From the NCBI GenBank assembly GCA_021613335.1, contig JAJTWR010000308.1, positions 2,896,001 to 2,960,000 on the forward strand: a stretch of 64,000 nt of DNA, given 5' to 3'. The stretch is from Whitmania pigra (taxonomy: Eukaryota; Annelida; Clitellata; Hirudinida; Haemopidae). Each line of letters starts with the position of its first letter. The stretch's first letter is position 1. The notes under the pieces are model-generated. The model was not told where the DNA came from. It was given only the letters and a program-made list of their open reading frames with translations, and searched no databases. Below are positions 45,514 through 56,912 of the stretch, piece after piece. The translations under genes were made by a program, and so were the position numbers.

Positions 45514-47090
45514 TGCAGCCCATAGAAATATTGTTATGACATGCCCACTTTTTATGGATAATTTCCTTATAAATTAACATATCTTGATGAAATTTTCAGC
45601 AATTACGTAAAACGCCATTTGTAAGCATCGTGCAAAATTTCCTTTCATATGGGTTAATGGTTCCCGTAAATTATGCAGATGAACCATTTTTGGCCTGGAA
45701 ATATTATTACGACAGTTTCCGATTTGGACTCGTTTCATCAATTTCAAAGTCTCATTAGAAGGATCAAACATTAAATTGTCATTAAGAAGGCTATGTAAAG
45801 GAGTGTGAAATTCAAAACTTCCTTTTACATTCATTTCATCACGGGAAAGAAAGCAGGTTTGACAGAAGGAGAAAGAGGACAAGTTAAAGCCTTTAGAAAG
45901 GCAAACTATTCAATAAAAAAGATTGCAAATGAGTTGAATAGGTCAAGAACTGTCATCAAATGTTTTTTGGATGATCCAGACTCATATGGGAAAAAGTACA
46001 AGGGCGGAAGACCGAAAAAACTCTCGAATCAGATTCAGAGACGCCTCATCAGGGAGGCTTCACAAGAAGAATATTCGTGTAAACAGCTAAAAGATAAGCT
46101 GGATTTGGATGTCCATGTTAGGACAGTCTGCAATTATCTTAATTCAAGTGGACAGCAGAGATACGAAATGCGAAAGCGAGCTCCAGCGTTGAAAGTCCAT
46201 CACAAGAAAAAACGCCTCTTCTGGGCCAAAGAGATGGTCAACTACAACGAAAGATGGGAACGCGTAATTTTCACAGAAAAAAATTTAACCTTGATGGTCC
46301 AGACGGCTATTAATACTACTGGCATGATCTCAGAAAAGAAAGAGAGATTTGTTATAGCAGAAAACACGGAGGAGGCTCTGTGATGGTCTGGGGAGGAATT
46401 TCAGCATTTGGGAGGACTGAACTGATGATTTTGAAAGGGAGGCAGGACTCTCAGAAGTACATCTAAATGCTCAAGGATCATCTCCTTCCTTTTGCTGAAG
46501 CAAAACAACATGAATTTCAGCAAGATAATGCTCCTAGTCATGTTTCCAAGGCAACCAGAGCATATTTCCAGGAGTCCAACATTCAAGAGATGGACTGGCC
46601 GGCGTGTTCACCCTGCTTGAATCCGATAGAAAATGTCTGGGGCCTTCTTTCAAGATCAGTTTATGGCAATGGACAACAATATAACACAGAAAATGAATTT
46701 AAAGAAGCGATTTGGAGCGCCTGGAGAAATTTGGATAAAAACATCATCAAAACACTGATTTTCTCCATGAAAAATAAGTGCATAGATGTGATTTCTAAAA
46801 AAGGAGGAATAACATCTTATTGAAACATTATTTCATTTAGTTTTAAATAAAAATTTTTGCCAAAATACTGAAATTCATGAGTTTATTTGTAACCTGTCGT
46901 AACAATATTTCTATGCAAAAAAAATGGATTTTTGAGGAATTTGCGCTTAATTCTTGATCAAAGTGAAAAAAAAACGAGTTATGTTCTTTAATTATATTAC
47001 ACAGTTCTTCTAAATTTGAGTTTCGTACGATAATTTAAACTTAAGTTATTACAAAAAATGGGGACTGTCGTAACATTTTTTCTAGCACTG
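45514..47090 (+). mobile_element. Tc1-like transposon, nearly full length, with terminal repeats
   Basis: The left end (CAGCCCATAGAAATATTGTT from 45516) and right end (inverse: CAGTGCTAGAAAAAATGTTA, ending at 47090 next to TA) are diverged inverted repeats continuing GACA..CCCCA.TTTTT. The transposase runs from about 45850 to 46823 in two frames. It has helix-turn-helix EGERGQVKAFRKANYSIKK, the GRPKKLS hook, NLDGPDGY followed by a stop, QQDNAPSHVS and LNPIENVWG. The D and E are 34 residues apart (D34E). The first catalytic D is lost by a frame break near 46280, so it is inactive. It is related to the copies at 6700 and 16480. Confidence 0.92.
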
Positions 47091-47091
47091 T

Positions 47092-47537
47092 ATGTTTGTA
47101 AACACTACGCTAAACTTACACTACCCTTACTTAATGCGATTATAATATGTGCGTGAAATTTTTCATTTATTGGAAATATTTTTATTACATGGTTTATTTC
47201 AAAGCAAAATGCAACATGAGGAGAATAATGCATTTTCAATAACTAGTAGATCTATTTTAAAGATAATACAATAGAGTGACACATTTGCACTTTTTATTTT
47301 CATATATATTGACTATTGGCTGGCAATGTAAAATCAAGCCACGTAAAGCCAGCTAAATTCTTTTAAGCCAAGCTGTTTCAGATATAGCCCAGGGCACTTA
47401 TTTTCCGCTAGCAAGCACTTATATAATGGTACAAACCTAGTCTTTAACGTAGCTGAAGTTAGCAGACACTCAAATTTAATTTCTAATGCGAAATTTCAAA
47501 TTATAATATTTGAAAACTACGTTCAAATTCTTTTCAA
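47092..47537. other. AT-rich spacer
   Basis: No feature recognised between the Tc1-like element and the pogo-type MITE. Confidence 0.5.
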
Positions 47538-48084
47538 CAGTCAAATCTCGTTACTATTCCACCTGTCGGGACCGAGCAAAAGTGGCATAGTATCGAGAGT
47601 GGCATAGTAGCGAAGGTTTGTAAAAGAGGTCTTATTTTCTCAAATAAAAACGCCTTTATTCTTAAAAAACGGATTTAGCGTAAAGTCGGTTCGCTTGCGA
47701 TTCTGAGCTGACATTATGGGCTGAATTTGAAAAGAAATAACAAAGAACGACTGATTGAAAAGGGAAAGGTTCTAGAACCAAAGAATAACAATCGTCCAGA
47801 TTTTGAAATAAATTTTAAATTAAATTCAGTTAATTTAGTTTAGTGATGGGTAAATTGATATATATACAGTCATTAGATTATTATAAATAATCGAAGACTG
47901 CGCAGAAATACAGACTTTTTCATGACTCGTGCCTTTTAACAGTCACACACTAGTGGCATAGTAGCGAGAGTAGGGGGTAGCATAATACATTTATTTTGTA
48001 TTGAATTTTGTCGGGACCGAGCAAAAGTGGTATAATAGCGAGAGTGGCATAGTAGCGAGGTGGCGTAGTACCGAGATTTGATTG
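47538..48084. mobile_element. pogo/Tigger-type MITE with internal direct repeats
   Basis: The ends CAGTCAAATCTCGTTACTAT (left) and CAATCAAATCTCGGTACTAC (right, inverted) resemble Tigger-type tips, with TA after the right end. The sub-terminal unit GTCGGGACCGAGCAAAAGTG, then GGCATAGTA.CGAGA, occurs twice in the same orientation (47566 and 48010). No transposase was seen. Confidence 0.75.
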
Positions 48085-49849
48085 TATATCAATTGTAGGA
48101 AGATTTTCAAATTTTTGAAGTTATTAGAAATTTGAGGAATTCGTTCAAAAGTCTTCTTACTCAGTAACTCACGACTTTTCGACTGATGAAACGTGCGTCA
48201 AAATGTTAGTTAAGATATCTACTTTCCAAATATGTATACCATATTAGCTTATAAAGGGAGGTGGTACCATGATGATTGTGTGCAAGCACCAAAGGGTTCA
48301 CTGAGGCAGACATGGCATTGTCATAATTGTATTAGTCGCAAATAATATGATTTTATGATTCCTTATGATGCTTAATTATATCCTTGTGATAAATGTTTTT
48401 GTTGTTAGTGCTAATACAGGTTCCCTCATCTCTCTGACTGCAATCCAAAAAGATAAGTTTGCAATAAATATTTTATTGTTAATGTCCAATGAATCAATTG
48501 ATTTTTTTTAGAAACAACTTAGTAACCCGACATCTGAAGACTTTGAATTTTATGTTACTCACATATTTAAATAAATTTTATGCGAACGACCCCAAACAAT
48601 GCTTCTCTCTTAAAAGTTTCTTATTGGAAGGATTAATTAAACTGATTAGTCTACAACTTTATTTGCAACTTGACACTTGTCAAACTAATTTTACCAGTAA
48701 CTGAATAATATTAAACATATGCATTCTACTTCCTATCCAGGATAAAGACTTGGAGTTCCTCACACTAATTAGGTGTCTCTGGACACGAGTTTCCAATGAC
48801 CTATTACAATCGTCGAAAGGGTTAGATAAGCATTTAAAATCAGATATAAAAATATTAACTGTATGACAACGTAAATTACAAATTTTTTTGCAAAAATCCA
48901 ACTCAAGAGTCATGTGGAACAATATGATCTGGTCATCTCCAAGCTCTCTAAATTAACTGCGATTTTCACGAGATTTAACAATAACCAATAAATAGTTGAC
49001 GTGTTGCCATCACAATTGTATTCGTCACTTAATGTTTTATTTCTGTACTTTTATTTAAGTTTTTCCAAATAATATAAAAAAACAAAGTCTTCCTATGATT
49101 GAGATATGACCATTTTTAAAAAGCATTTGAAATGCAGTTTCCAAATATCATTTGAATCTTTGCATTAAGAAATAACTTCAGCTATGTTAGAGACTAGGCT
49201 TTTACCATTATATAAGTGTCTGCTTGCGGAAGACAAGTCCCAGGGCGGTGTTAAAAGTTGCCGCCCTCGGCCTTTAGCCGTTAACAATATTCCAGAAAGC
49301 CTTCAAAATATTTATTTTCACAAACTACAAAATCAAAGACTTAGGTTTAGTCCTAGACTTTCATCTTATTTTGTGTACTCATATACATATTGTCTATATA
49401 CACTACGTTGTAGTGTTGTAGCGATATTGAGATTTAGAGGTACAAACGATGATCTTTGTTGATATGGCGGAGGTAAAGTTTGACACAAAGAAACGGTTGT
49501 TGATGCTTAGGAACGAATAAAACGTGGAACATTACATATACAATGGCTTAACGTTTGAATTTTTCATAAACCACAAAAAAACCGAAAACCTGGGAGAACG
49601 ATGGTAAAAGTAAACAATGTACTACAAAATAACAAGAAGCCTTTTAGCAACTTCGATCAACACCGGACATTCGTCCACTGCGCTATCCACTAACTTTTTC
49701 CTATTTTGAAGTAGGCAATCTCATCTGTGTTAACTTCGTTGCAGATCCAGCCTTTTTGATTGAAAATGCTTCTGGGGATCGTGATTTTTAGGAAAGAGAT
49801 TTCCAGAGACTAAGGAAAGAAAGAAACGGAAATGACAGTATCGTGTCCA
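48085..49849. other. Gene-poor stretch
   Basis: No gene supported. CCCAGGGCGGTGTTAAAAGT then TGCCGCCCTCGG at 49239-49271 resembles a hAT-type MITE tip. Otherwise only short frames. Confidence 0.45.
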
Positions 49850-50050
49850 GATTCTTGTGATTAGTAGTTACAATTGCTCCAAGGCAATGATGACATCCAA
49901 TAATTTCTTCACTTCAACATTTACAGAATCTGCTCGACTACTCCATCTAGTTTCCACAGCCCGCTTGACTTTGATCGGTCACCTGAATCAAGATGTCCCA
50001 GTGATGTATAGATGCAGAAAAGAACGGGAAGAACCGATCTATTTGTTTTT
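49850..50050 (-). mobile_element. hAT transposase fragment
   Basis: The minus strand reads AVETRWSSRADSVNVEVKKL, the TRW-type segment common in ZMYM-like hAT transposases. It is short and broken. Confidence 0.5.
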
Positions 50051-50151
50051 GTTTTGACAGGATCGCTTGAAAAGTCACAATTCGTATACTACAAGCTTTT
50101 GAGTTGATTTCGGAGATAGAAATCGATCGGGATCACATTTTAACCGGGCAG

Positions 50152-50472
50152 TGGCGTAACTAGGGTATTTTCGTCCGGAGACAAATTATAAAATTGGCGC
50201 CCCTCCCATCCACCCCATTTAATCACATTTCTCTATTACATCGAATAAGAAAAAAAATATACTTTGATGAATCATTTAATATTTAAGAATATTTAAAGAA
50301 GCAAATTTATAGAAATCATATTGCATGACTCAGTTACTGCCGTATTCTGATTTACAGTCTACAAAAAATTTATTTTTCTTAATTTAACTGTCGCAAAATG
50401 ATCTTTGACATAAGCAAAATCTCTTTATTCCAATGTCTCTCTTGCAACTCTAAGAGCAAGATCACCTAGACC
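50152..50472 (-). repeat. Dispersed repeat, copy 3 of 3
   Basis: The inverse of this segment matches 29566-29830 and 17275-17440. Its outer end reads CAGTGGCGTAACTAGGG, a hAT-like tip, suggesting all three copies are ends of one DNA-transposon family. Confidence 0.75.
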
Positions 50473-50756
50473 AGTGGTACACAATCTTGTCAGACAGAGG
50501 CCTACAAACAGAATTCGGACAACCTCCGGGAGCCGAGCGAATGAGACCGTATAAAATGGCGATGGAATTAGTCAGAAACTCAGCTGTTTGTTAGTCCAGT
50601 AAAAGTAATTTTGAATTTAGAGATGCACGCTCCTGTGATTCCTTCACGTTCATTCACGAACCTTACGAAAATTGACTGAAAGACCTTTTTTTAATTTTCT
50701 TGTCAGCCTTCGCGACTCATGACGTCTAGTCGCGGGCCTGAAGTTGTGCACTACTG
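50473..50756. mobile_element. hAT-type MITE
   Basis: The left end is CAGTGGTACACAATCTTGTC and the right end, inverted, CAGTAGTGCACAACTTCAGG. The flanks ACCTAGAC and GCCTAGAT agree at 6 of 8 positions, fitting an aged 8-bp duplication. It is inserted directly beside the dispersed repeat at 50152-50472. Confidence 0.8.
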
Positions 50757-51072
50757 GCCTAGATGATCCTGTCCCATCGAAGCACGCAAATACGATAAAA
50801 TAAGTTTAAATTTCCTGAACGACCCCTTGCAATTGAAACTGCTACTGTTTTTAATAAAATTTGCAGTGAAATTAGAAGATTTGGAAATAAGTCATTATCA
50901 TAAAGCGCAATAAAACCAAGATCTAATGGAGTTTCTGGTAGAACTTCATTCCGGTTACTGAGCAGTATTTTGAAATCGTCATTTCTGCAAAACGTTCGTA
51001 CTCATTGATGCCCGGGACAGCCGGGGGCCTAGAACAAAATATACGTTTATATATGAAACTTTCTGAGGTACT

Positions 51073-53285
51073 AACAGTGTACCGTATTTTCACCCATATT
51101 ACACGCGTGTTATGTTCGATTTTACTTACCACGCACCCTCCTATGCATGCTATAATCGTATGCGTGTTATGTTAGATTAAACTTACATGAATTTGATTCC
51201 CGACCAACAAAAATAAAAATTTTAAATGATAGCACAGACTTTTGTATTTTTTATTGTACTTTTTTTGTAAAAGCTTTAGAATATTTTTTAAATAGCTTAT
51301 TACAGAATCATGTGGCAAAGCAGTCACATTAATCATTGCATTGTATGGCTCTCGAATTTGGGTCGTCAACTTGAATTTAGCTGAAATTAATTGATGGCAA
51401 CTATAAGAAATTTGTGGGGTGTTGCACTAATTTATTTTTGTCATAATTATTCAACTATTTGTTACTCATAATTATATTTGATGTTAGAATTTTCCCTTTG
51501 TGTGACTCTTTCTTCAGCACTGGTTTCAGATAGAGATTTGGTTGGTGCTATTTAACATTTTAGTAGTCAAACATCACATGCATGGACTTATTGTATCAAA
51601 TGTCCTCAACCTCTTAATGGTGCTGTTATAAAAACTCTTCGAACACTTTTCAAAAGCATGGAACAAAATAGATACAATTTTGATAATAGTGTCAGTTATC
51701 AGTCTTTTGCAGTCTTTATTGGAAAACAAAATGAAAGTCTTAGCCCATTCTCTTGGAGCACATTATGAAGATTCAAATTGGTAACTGTAATGAATTACCA
51801 CCACTGCTCTGGATTTTGCTGGTGATGAGTCACTTGATTTTTACATTGCCATAAGAGCATATCATGAAACCTTTTGGATGGCAAAAATTATATGAAGCTT
51901 TTGGCTATACTTTCATGTTATAGTTGATTCATTGTTTGGACCACAACAATTCCATGCCTTCAAAGTGAAGTTGTCCCAGAGCATGGTACATCTGCGTAAC
52001 TTCAGTATCTGCTTTATGAATTGATCTCAATTTATTTAAAAATCCTTGTTTCTTTCAATGCAATTATAAAGCCTATTGTGCGTGAGCTACATTCCATGCT
52101 CAGATCAATGATCCATTTATGGTTCTTGAAAGGGAGACTTTAACCTTAAAATCTCATGAAATTTCATGTTGTAATTGCTTGGACCTCAACAATGCTATAC
52201 TTTCCAGTGAAGCTGTGTCTCACAGCATGGTACATCTGCTTAACTTCATCATCTACTCCAAGAATTGATCTCAAAATGTTTTAAAATGTCTCTTAAGATT
52301 TGTACATTTCAAATATGTGATTTCCGCATTTAGAGAGTTATGGGACACAGAGACTCGTTAAGCGAAAACCTTTGTTTGGAGTTGGTTAACGAGTTCGTTA
52401 TCGCCCTTTGAAGCATTGCTTCACTTTTGTCTTACAAATGATTATGCGTGAACAATCTGCAATCCAAAGTAGGAAGTTGAGGCAAATCTTAAAATAAAAA
52501 TAGTTTCGATGAAGAATTGGAAAAAGAACGCAATACCGAAGCGACTCGTAACCAATTTTGGTCAATTGCAACGAGCTCATGAATCGTTAACCAGTTCTTT
52601 GAAGTTTTTAAACAATATATTAACAGACGTAATGCACATTCAAAAAATCAATCAGAAGACCAATAATTATTCCTCATCATCAGCCTAGCCTTCAAATCCG
52701 TCAAAAGTCGTACAGTCTTCATATTCATTTTCATGCGGAAATGTTGAAAGCTCTCTTCCTTTGTTCCAAGACCCATAGCTTTAGATCAGAATCTAACTTT
52801 GGCCATTTCGCATTTTGGACAAGGCATGCACGTTTTCTCAGGTTCAGTTTCTCAAGCAAGCATTCCTTCTTTCTCCATTCGCAAACTATCACCTCATTAA
52901 CGTTGAACTCCCGAGCAGCTGCTCTGTTACCTCTGTTGCCTCTGTCTTTTGCCCTAGAAACGACTTGAAGCTTATTGGCAATGAGTTACGTTTATCAGCC
53001 ACTTTCTTAAAGATGACGATATTTCAATCAACAGCACTTCTATCTATATATCACTGTATCTATCAAGCACCTGAAACTGAAGATTTTTTGACAACTTTTA
53101 AAATTGATTGTTTTATATATTAGAAACTGCTTCAATTTAATACTTTAATATATATATTATTAATTTAACTGTCAAATTTCTTTAGCAAAAAAAAATGCGT
53201 GTTATAATTTTTATAAGTTTTATAAGTGAATTTTTACATAAATTGGAAAAATTGCGTGTTATATTCGTCCAAAATGTGAATAAAT
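51073..53285 (-). mobile_element. pogo-type transposon relic
   Basis: Inverted ends: TACCGTATTTTCACCCATAT, then ACACGCGTGTTAT at 51080-51115, and at 53245-53285 the inverse of TTCACATTTTGGACGAATAT, then AACACGC. Inside, the minus strand 52735-52985 encodes a pogo-type helix-turn-helix: GNRAAAREFNVNEVIVCEWR, then AKWPKLDSDLKLWVLEQR. The rest is replaced or decayed. It includes two imperfect direct repeats of about 120 bp (51937-52075 and 52180-52300, sharing CATGGTACATCTGC). Confidence 0.7.
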
Positions 53286-53339
53286 ATAGCAAATCACTGA
53301 ATGACCTGCATGAAGAATTCTGCCGTCGGTTTTAAGTTT

Positions 53340-53877
53340 TTTTTTAAATTGAAAAGTCACTTCAGCTGGTGGCCTGTTTCTTGTCACAAGACCCAGAAAC
53401 AGCCCCACAAGAAGTGCAATTGGAACTAATCGATCCTCAATCTGATGCAATCTTAAAGGAGAATTTCCGCTCTCTTCCATTAAAAGAGTTCTATGCCTCA
53501 CTTAAAGATGACTGTTTTCCAAATTTCCGGGAGATGGCACAGAAGATTTGGGCCTGATCAACATCTCAGATCTATTCTGCGAATTGCTACAACAAAGCTA
53601 ACGCCTGACTTTGATTCCTTAACGAAAGGGAGACCAACAACACTGTTCCCACTAAAATTGAAGATACTATTTTATTAAAGATTGCATAAAAGTTTTGTAA
53701 AATAACTCTTTTTATGCTTTTCTACCTTAAATTAATCTAAACATTTAATGTTACAGATGTAAATTTAATTTATATTAATTCACACATACACACCGTCTAT
53801 CTACTCTTGGCCCGGCCCCCGGGTCCAATATATGAACCCATTGCGGCCCTCGAGTCAAAAAGTTTGCCCACCCCTGT
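53340..53877 (+). mobile_element. hAT transposon relic, GTF2IRD2/EPM2AIP1-like lineage
   Basis: Plus frames carry EVQLELIDPQSDAILKENF, LPLKEFYASL, then HLRSILRIATTKLTPDFDSL. The dimerisation segment that should lie between FREMAQKIW and HLRSIL is deleted. The 3' tip, inverted, reads CAGGGGTGGGCAAACTTTTT, typical of this lineage. Confidence 0.82.
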
Positions 53878-54703
53878 TCTAGAAGCTATTCTATTTTCAG
53901 TGCCATCACGCAAATTTAGTGGTAAAAAAAGTGGTGAATGTAGTTAGTTAGCCTTAATTGCATCATTTCAAGAATCATCTACACATATAAAAAATTGTGT
54001 TTACTAGTTCTTTAACTATCCTTGATTATCATGCTCGCGGTCTGTGAGCGTAATTTCTGCATGCAATTTCTGCCAGCAGCTTTAAAAAATCAGGAGACGA
54101 ATAAATATTAATAAAATGTAATTAATTAAAATTACTTTATAAATGCTAGAAGTACAAAAGTTTTGTTGTTATTTTATATTTTTGTCACTAAAAATTAATT
54201 GTTTTATTTTAAAATTTGTACCAATAAGTATACGGAGTATAAAAGTGCATGTGAGGTAAATACAGGATAAATTGTTTTGTTGCTTTAAATCATTAAAACA
54301 TGATAAATTGTTTTGCTGCTTTTTCCAATAACAGGCAACTCCAAATCATTAAAATCGGAGTTGTCACTCTGGCTATTGGTTATAATTTTGGACATTTTAT
54401 AAATTTGTCTTTTAATGATTTTAATGCTTTAATAATCTTAGAAGTATTAATACCATTATATGAACAGTATTAGAATATTTTTGTGCAAAGTTTCTATTAA
54501 AAACACTTTATTTCCCAATAGATTTTATTTTAACATTTTATTTTTTAAAAACAAATTTATTCATATTTAAAATATATTAAGAGCTATGCTATTCAATTTA
54601 CACTATGATTGCATAAGATGGCTTAGATTGGTATGAAAGCAATCTGCGGTTTCTGTCGTGCTCGATATATAATTTGGATATTGGGGGCGAATTTCACACC
54701 ATT
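53878..54703. other. TFIIE beta upstream region
   Basis: AT-rich. CAACTCCAAATCATTAAAAT and its inverse AATCGGAGTTG-type text near 54330-54360 form a small hairpin. No promoter motif is distinctive. Confidence 0.45.
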
Positions 54704-56438
54704 ATGACTTCTTTTCAAAAGGAACTCGATGATTTTAAAAAGCGCTTCTCCGCTAATTCTGCTGTCACTGCCGAAATAGCAGACTCGAGAAAAAGGAACA
54801 GCGAAGCTGTTACGGACACACAAATTTCTAAACCAAAAAGACTTAGGGTGGATCCATTGACCAAAGGTATATGATTTCTTTAAATTAATATGTTTATGTA
54901 ATCATAATGAAGTTTTTATTAACAGCTATATATCATCATATTCAATAAGAAACCTGATGGAACGTAATTAGGATTAATGAATTAGTATTGAACATTTTAT
55001 CTATTAATAATTGTATGTGGGACAAATAAAAAGGTTAAAGGGAATAGGAAATTATTTTACATGGAGTAGACATCTAATGTTTGTTTTTTCTTCCATTATC
55101 ATGTGGTCACCTGTGCTTGGAATTTTACCATTATTGAAAGCTTAACATTTGATCAGTTATAAAGTTTGATCTATATTTCCATTCCAATTCAATACTACTA
55201 AATGTAGTTATGGAGATTATCCTTTCTAAATTCATGAAAATGTTAATTTAAAAAGTGACTAAGAATTTTTAAATTCTGACAGTTCTTGTCATTTCATGAT
55301 AACTAAATATTGCAAATGGAATGCTTTGGTATTGAATAATGAACTCTTAACATACTCAGATAATTATGCATCTGTCAGTGGAAGTTCTAGTAATGCTTTT
55401 GCCGTGCTGGCAAAAATTGTCAACCATTTAAAGGTGAGATTGATCATGAAATATAAAATTGCGGTGTTGTACCACATATTCCTACATGCCCAACAAATAT
55501 ATTTGAAGAACCATCATCAAAGAGGTTTTCATCACCCGTTAGACCTGGAAGAGATTTTGGAAGAAACAAAGCAATATAGTGTTTCTGCAAGAATTAAACA
55601 CTGGCTTGCTACTGAGGTTGAATTCTTATTCAATACTTCTGTACATTAAATGTAAAAGTTAATAATCATTAATGTATGTGAACTACTAGGCTTTAAAGAA
55701 CAATGTTAAAGTAGAAGTGATTGGGGACAAGCATTATATCTACAAGCCAGAATATAAAATCAAAGGAACAGCTGGCTTAAGCAGTCTACTCCAAAAGCAG
55801 TTCTCAGAAGAGATTGGGGCCATTTCCATGGAATCGATCGAGGAATCGCTTCCAAGCTGCAGAAAAATCTTACAGGTTTGTTGACACTGATACAATGTAT
55901 GAGAAGATTCGAGTCACTTCAAAATAAACATCCCACACAGGGTCTCAGTAGCTCGATAGTCGTCATAACAAGGCCAGACAAAAAGGAATTCGTTTTCAGC
56001 AAGGTGGTTGGCATGGCAACCCAAGTGGATGAAGGTAATCAATGACAATAGCTTTTAATAGATAACTTTTCATTGGATATTTGAAACCTGCAGATAGCTT
56101 CAAAAAGTTCTGGAGGAGTTCATCTGTTGAGGGTCTGAGTGAAGCAAAAATATCAGAGTTTTTGCAACAGCATAACATCCACTCCTTTGGAAGCTCTGAG
56201 AGCAACCATTTTATGGTTTGTTGCTTGTTAATTAATTAATTAAGAATATGAACTCGCAGCTAAAAAATGAATTTTTTCATTTTAGTTTTGTTTTTATACT
56301 TACATGCTTGAAATAAATCAAAATCAATTTTAGGCTCCAAAAACAAAGACTAAGAGCAAGAGAAATTCCAAGAAGCCCAAAGAACTGAAGCACAATGCAC
56401 ACGTGGCTGGAGACATTATTGATTATGATAAAGAATAA
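54704..56438 (+). CDS. GTF2E2: General transcription factor TFIIE subunit beta
   Basis: TFIIE beta pairs with TFIIE alpha and helps load TFIIH onto the RNA polymerase II preinitiation complex. Seven exons: 54704-54866, 55360-55433, 55509-55616, 55690-55875, 55941-56034, 56094-56215 and 56334-56438. They join in phase to 283 aa (human 291). MTSFQKELDDFKKRF starts the basic N-terminus. Two winged-helix domains follow (FAVLAKIVNHLKNHHQRG, HPLDLEEILEET, VEVIGDKHYIYKPEY; then FSEEIGAISMESIEESLP and VITRPDKKEF). The lysine-rich C-terminus ends HNAHVAGDIIDYDKE. An alternative in-frame ATG at 54674 would add 10 residues; the later one gives the family-like start. The stop codon overlaps AATAAA. It is tail to tail with TPCN1, 474 bp apart. 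Confidence 0.97.
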
Positions 56439-56912
56439 ATAATCTCTAACGTGAACTTCATTGATATGCCCTCATCTGCTTTGAGCCTCTTAATGCAGAT
56501 TCTAATATCCAACTCGCAGACCAATAACAATAATTCTTATTTGCCAAACATTCTGTGATATAAAAAATATGTAATATATTATTAAGCAATTTAGTCACCT
56601 AAAAGGAGTTATATCATCCAAATTAAATGAAGTTTGAGTCGCATCTCCAACTGTGATGAAAATGGTGATGGCTGTTTTGGCAGAACAATGCGAGGCGTGA
56701 GGAACACAGACATATTCTTTGCAAACTAAGCGTGGCTTCAGTTTGTGCTACTGAACATTCTTCAAAAATGATTGTCTGGACTCTTAAGTAATATTTCTTT
56801 TAAGATTTTAGGCTCAATCTTACAAATGCTTTAAAAAATTAACACGTTTTGGGTTTTATTCCAATCAGGAACTGCACAGAATGTTAATTTGTTTAATGGT
56901 CTCCATTGCAGA
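56439..56912. terminator. Convergent 3' ends of TFIIE beta and TPCN1
   Basis: AATAAA on the plus strand overlaps the TFIIE beta stop, and AATAAA on the minus strand (56855-56860) lies 53 nt after the TPCN1 stop. The intervening 400 bp has no other feature. Confidence 0.6.

Noticed and set aside
51520..51780. Open-looking text (GAVIKTLRTLFKSMEQNRYNF) as a gene fragment
   Set aside because: Short, broken by stops, unrecognised, and located between the ends of a pogo-type relic.
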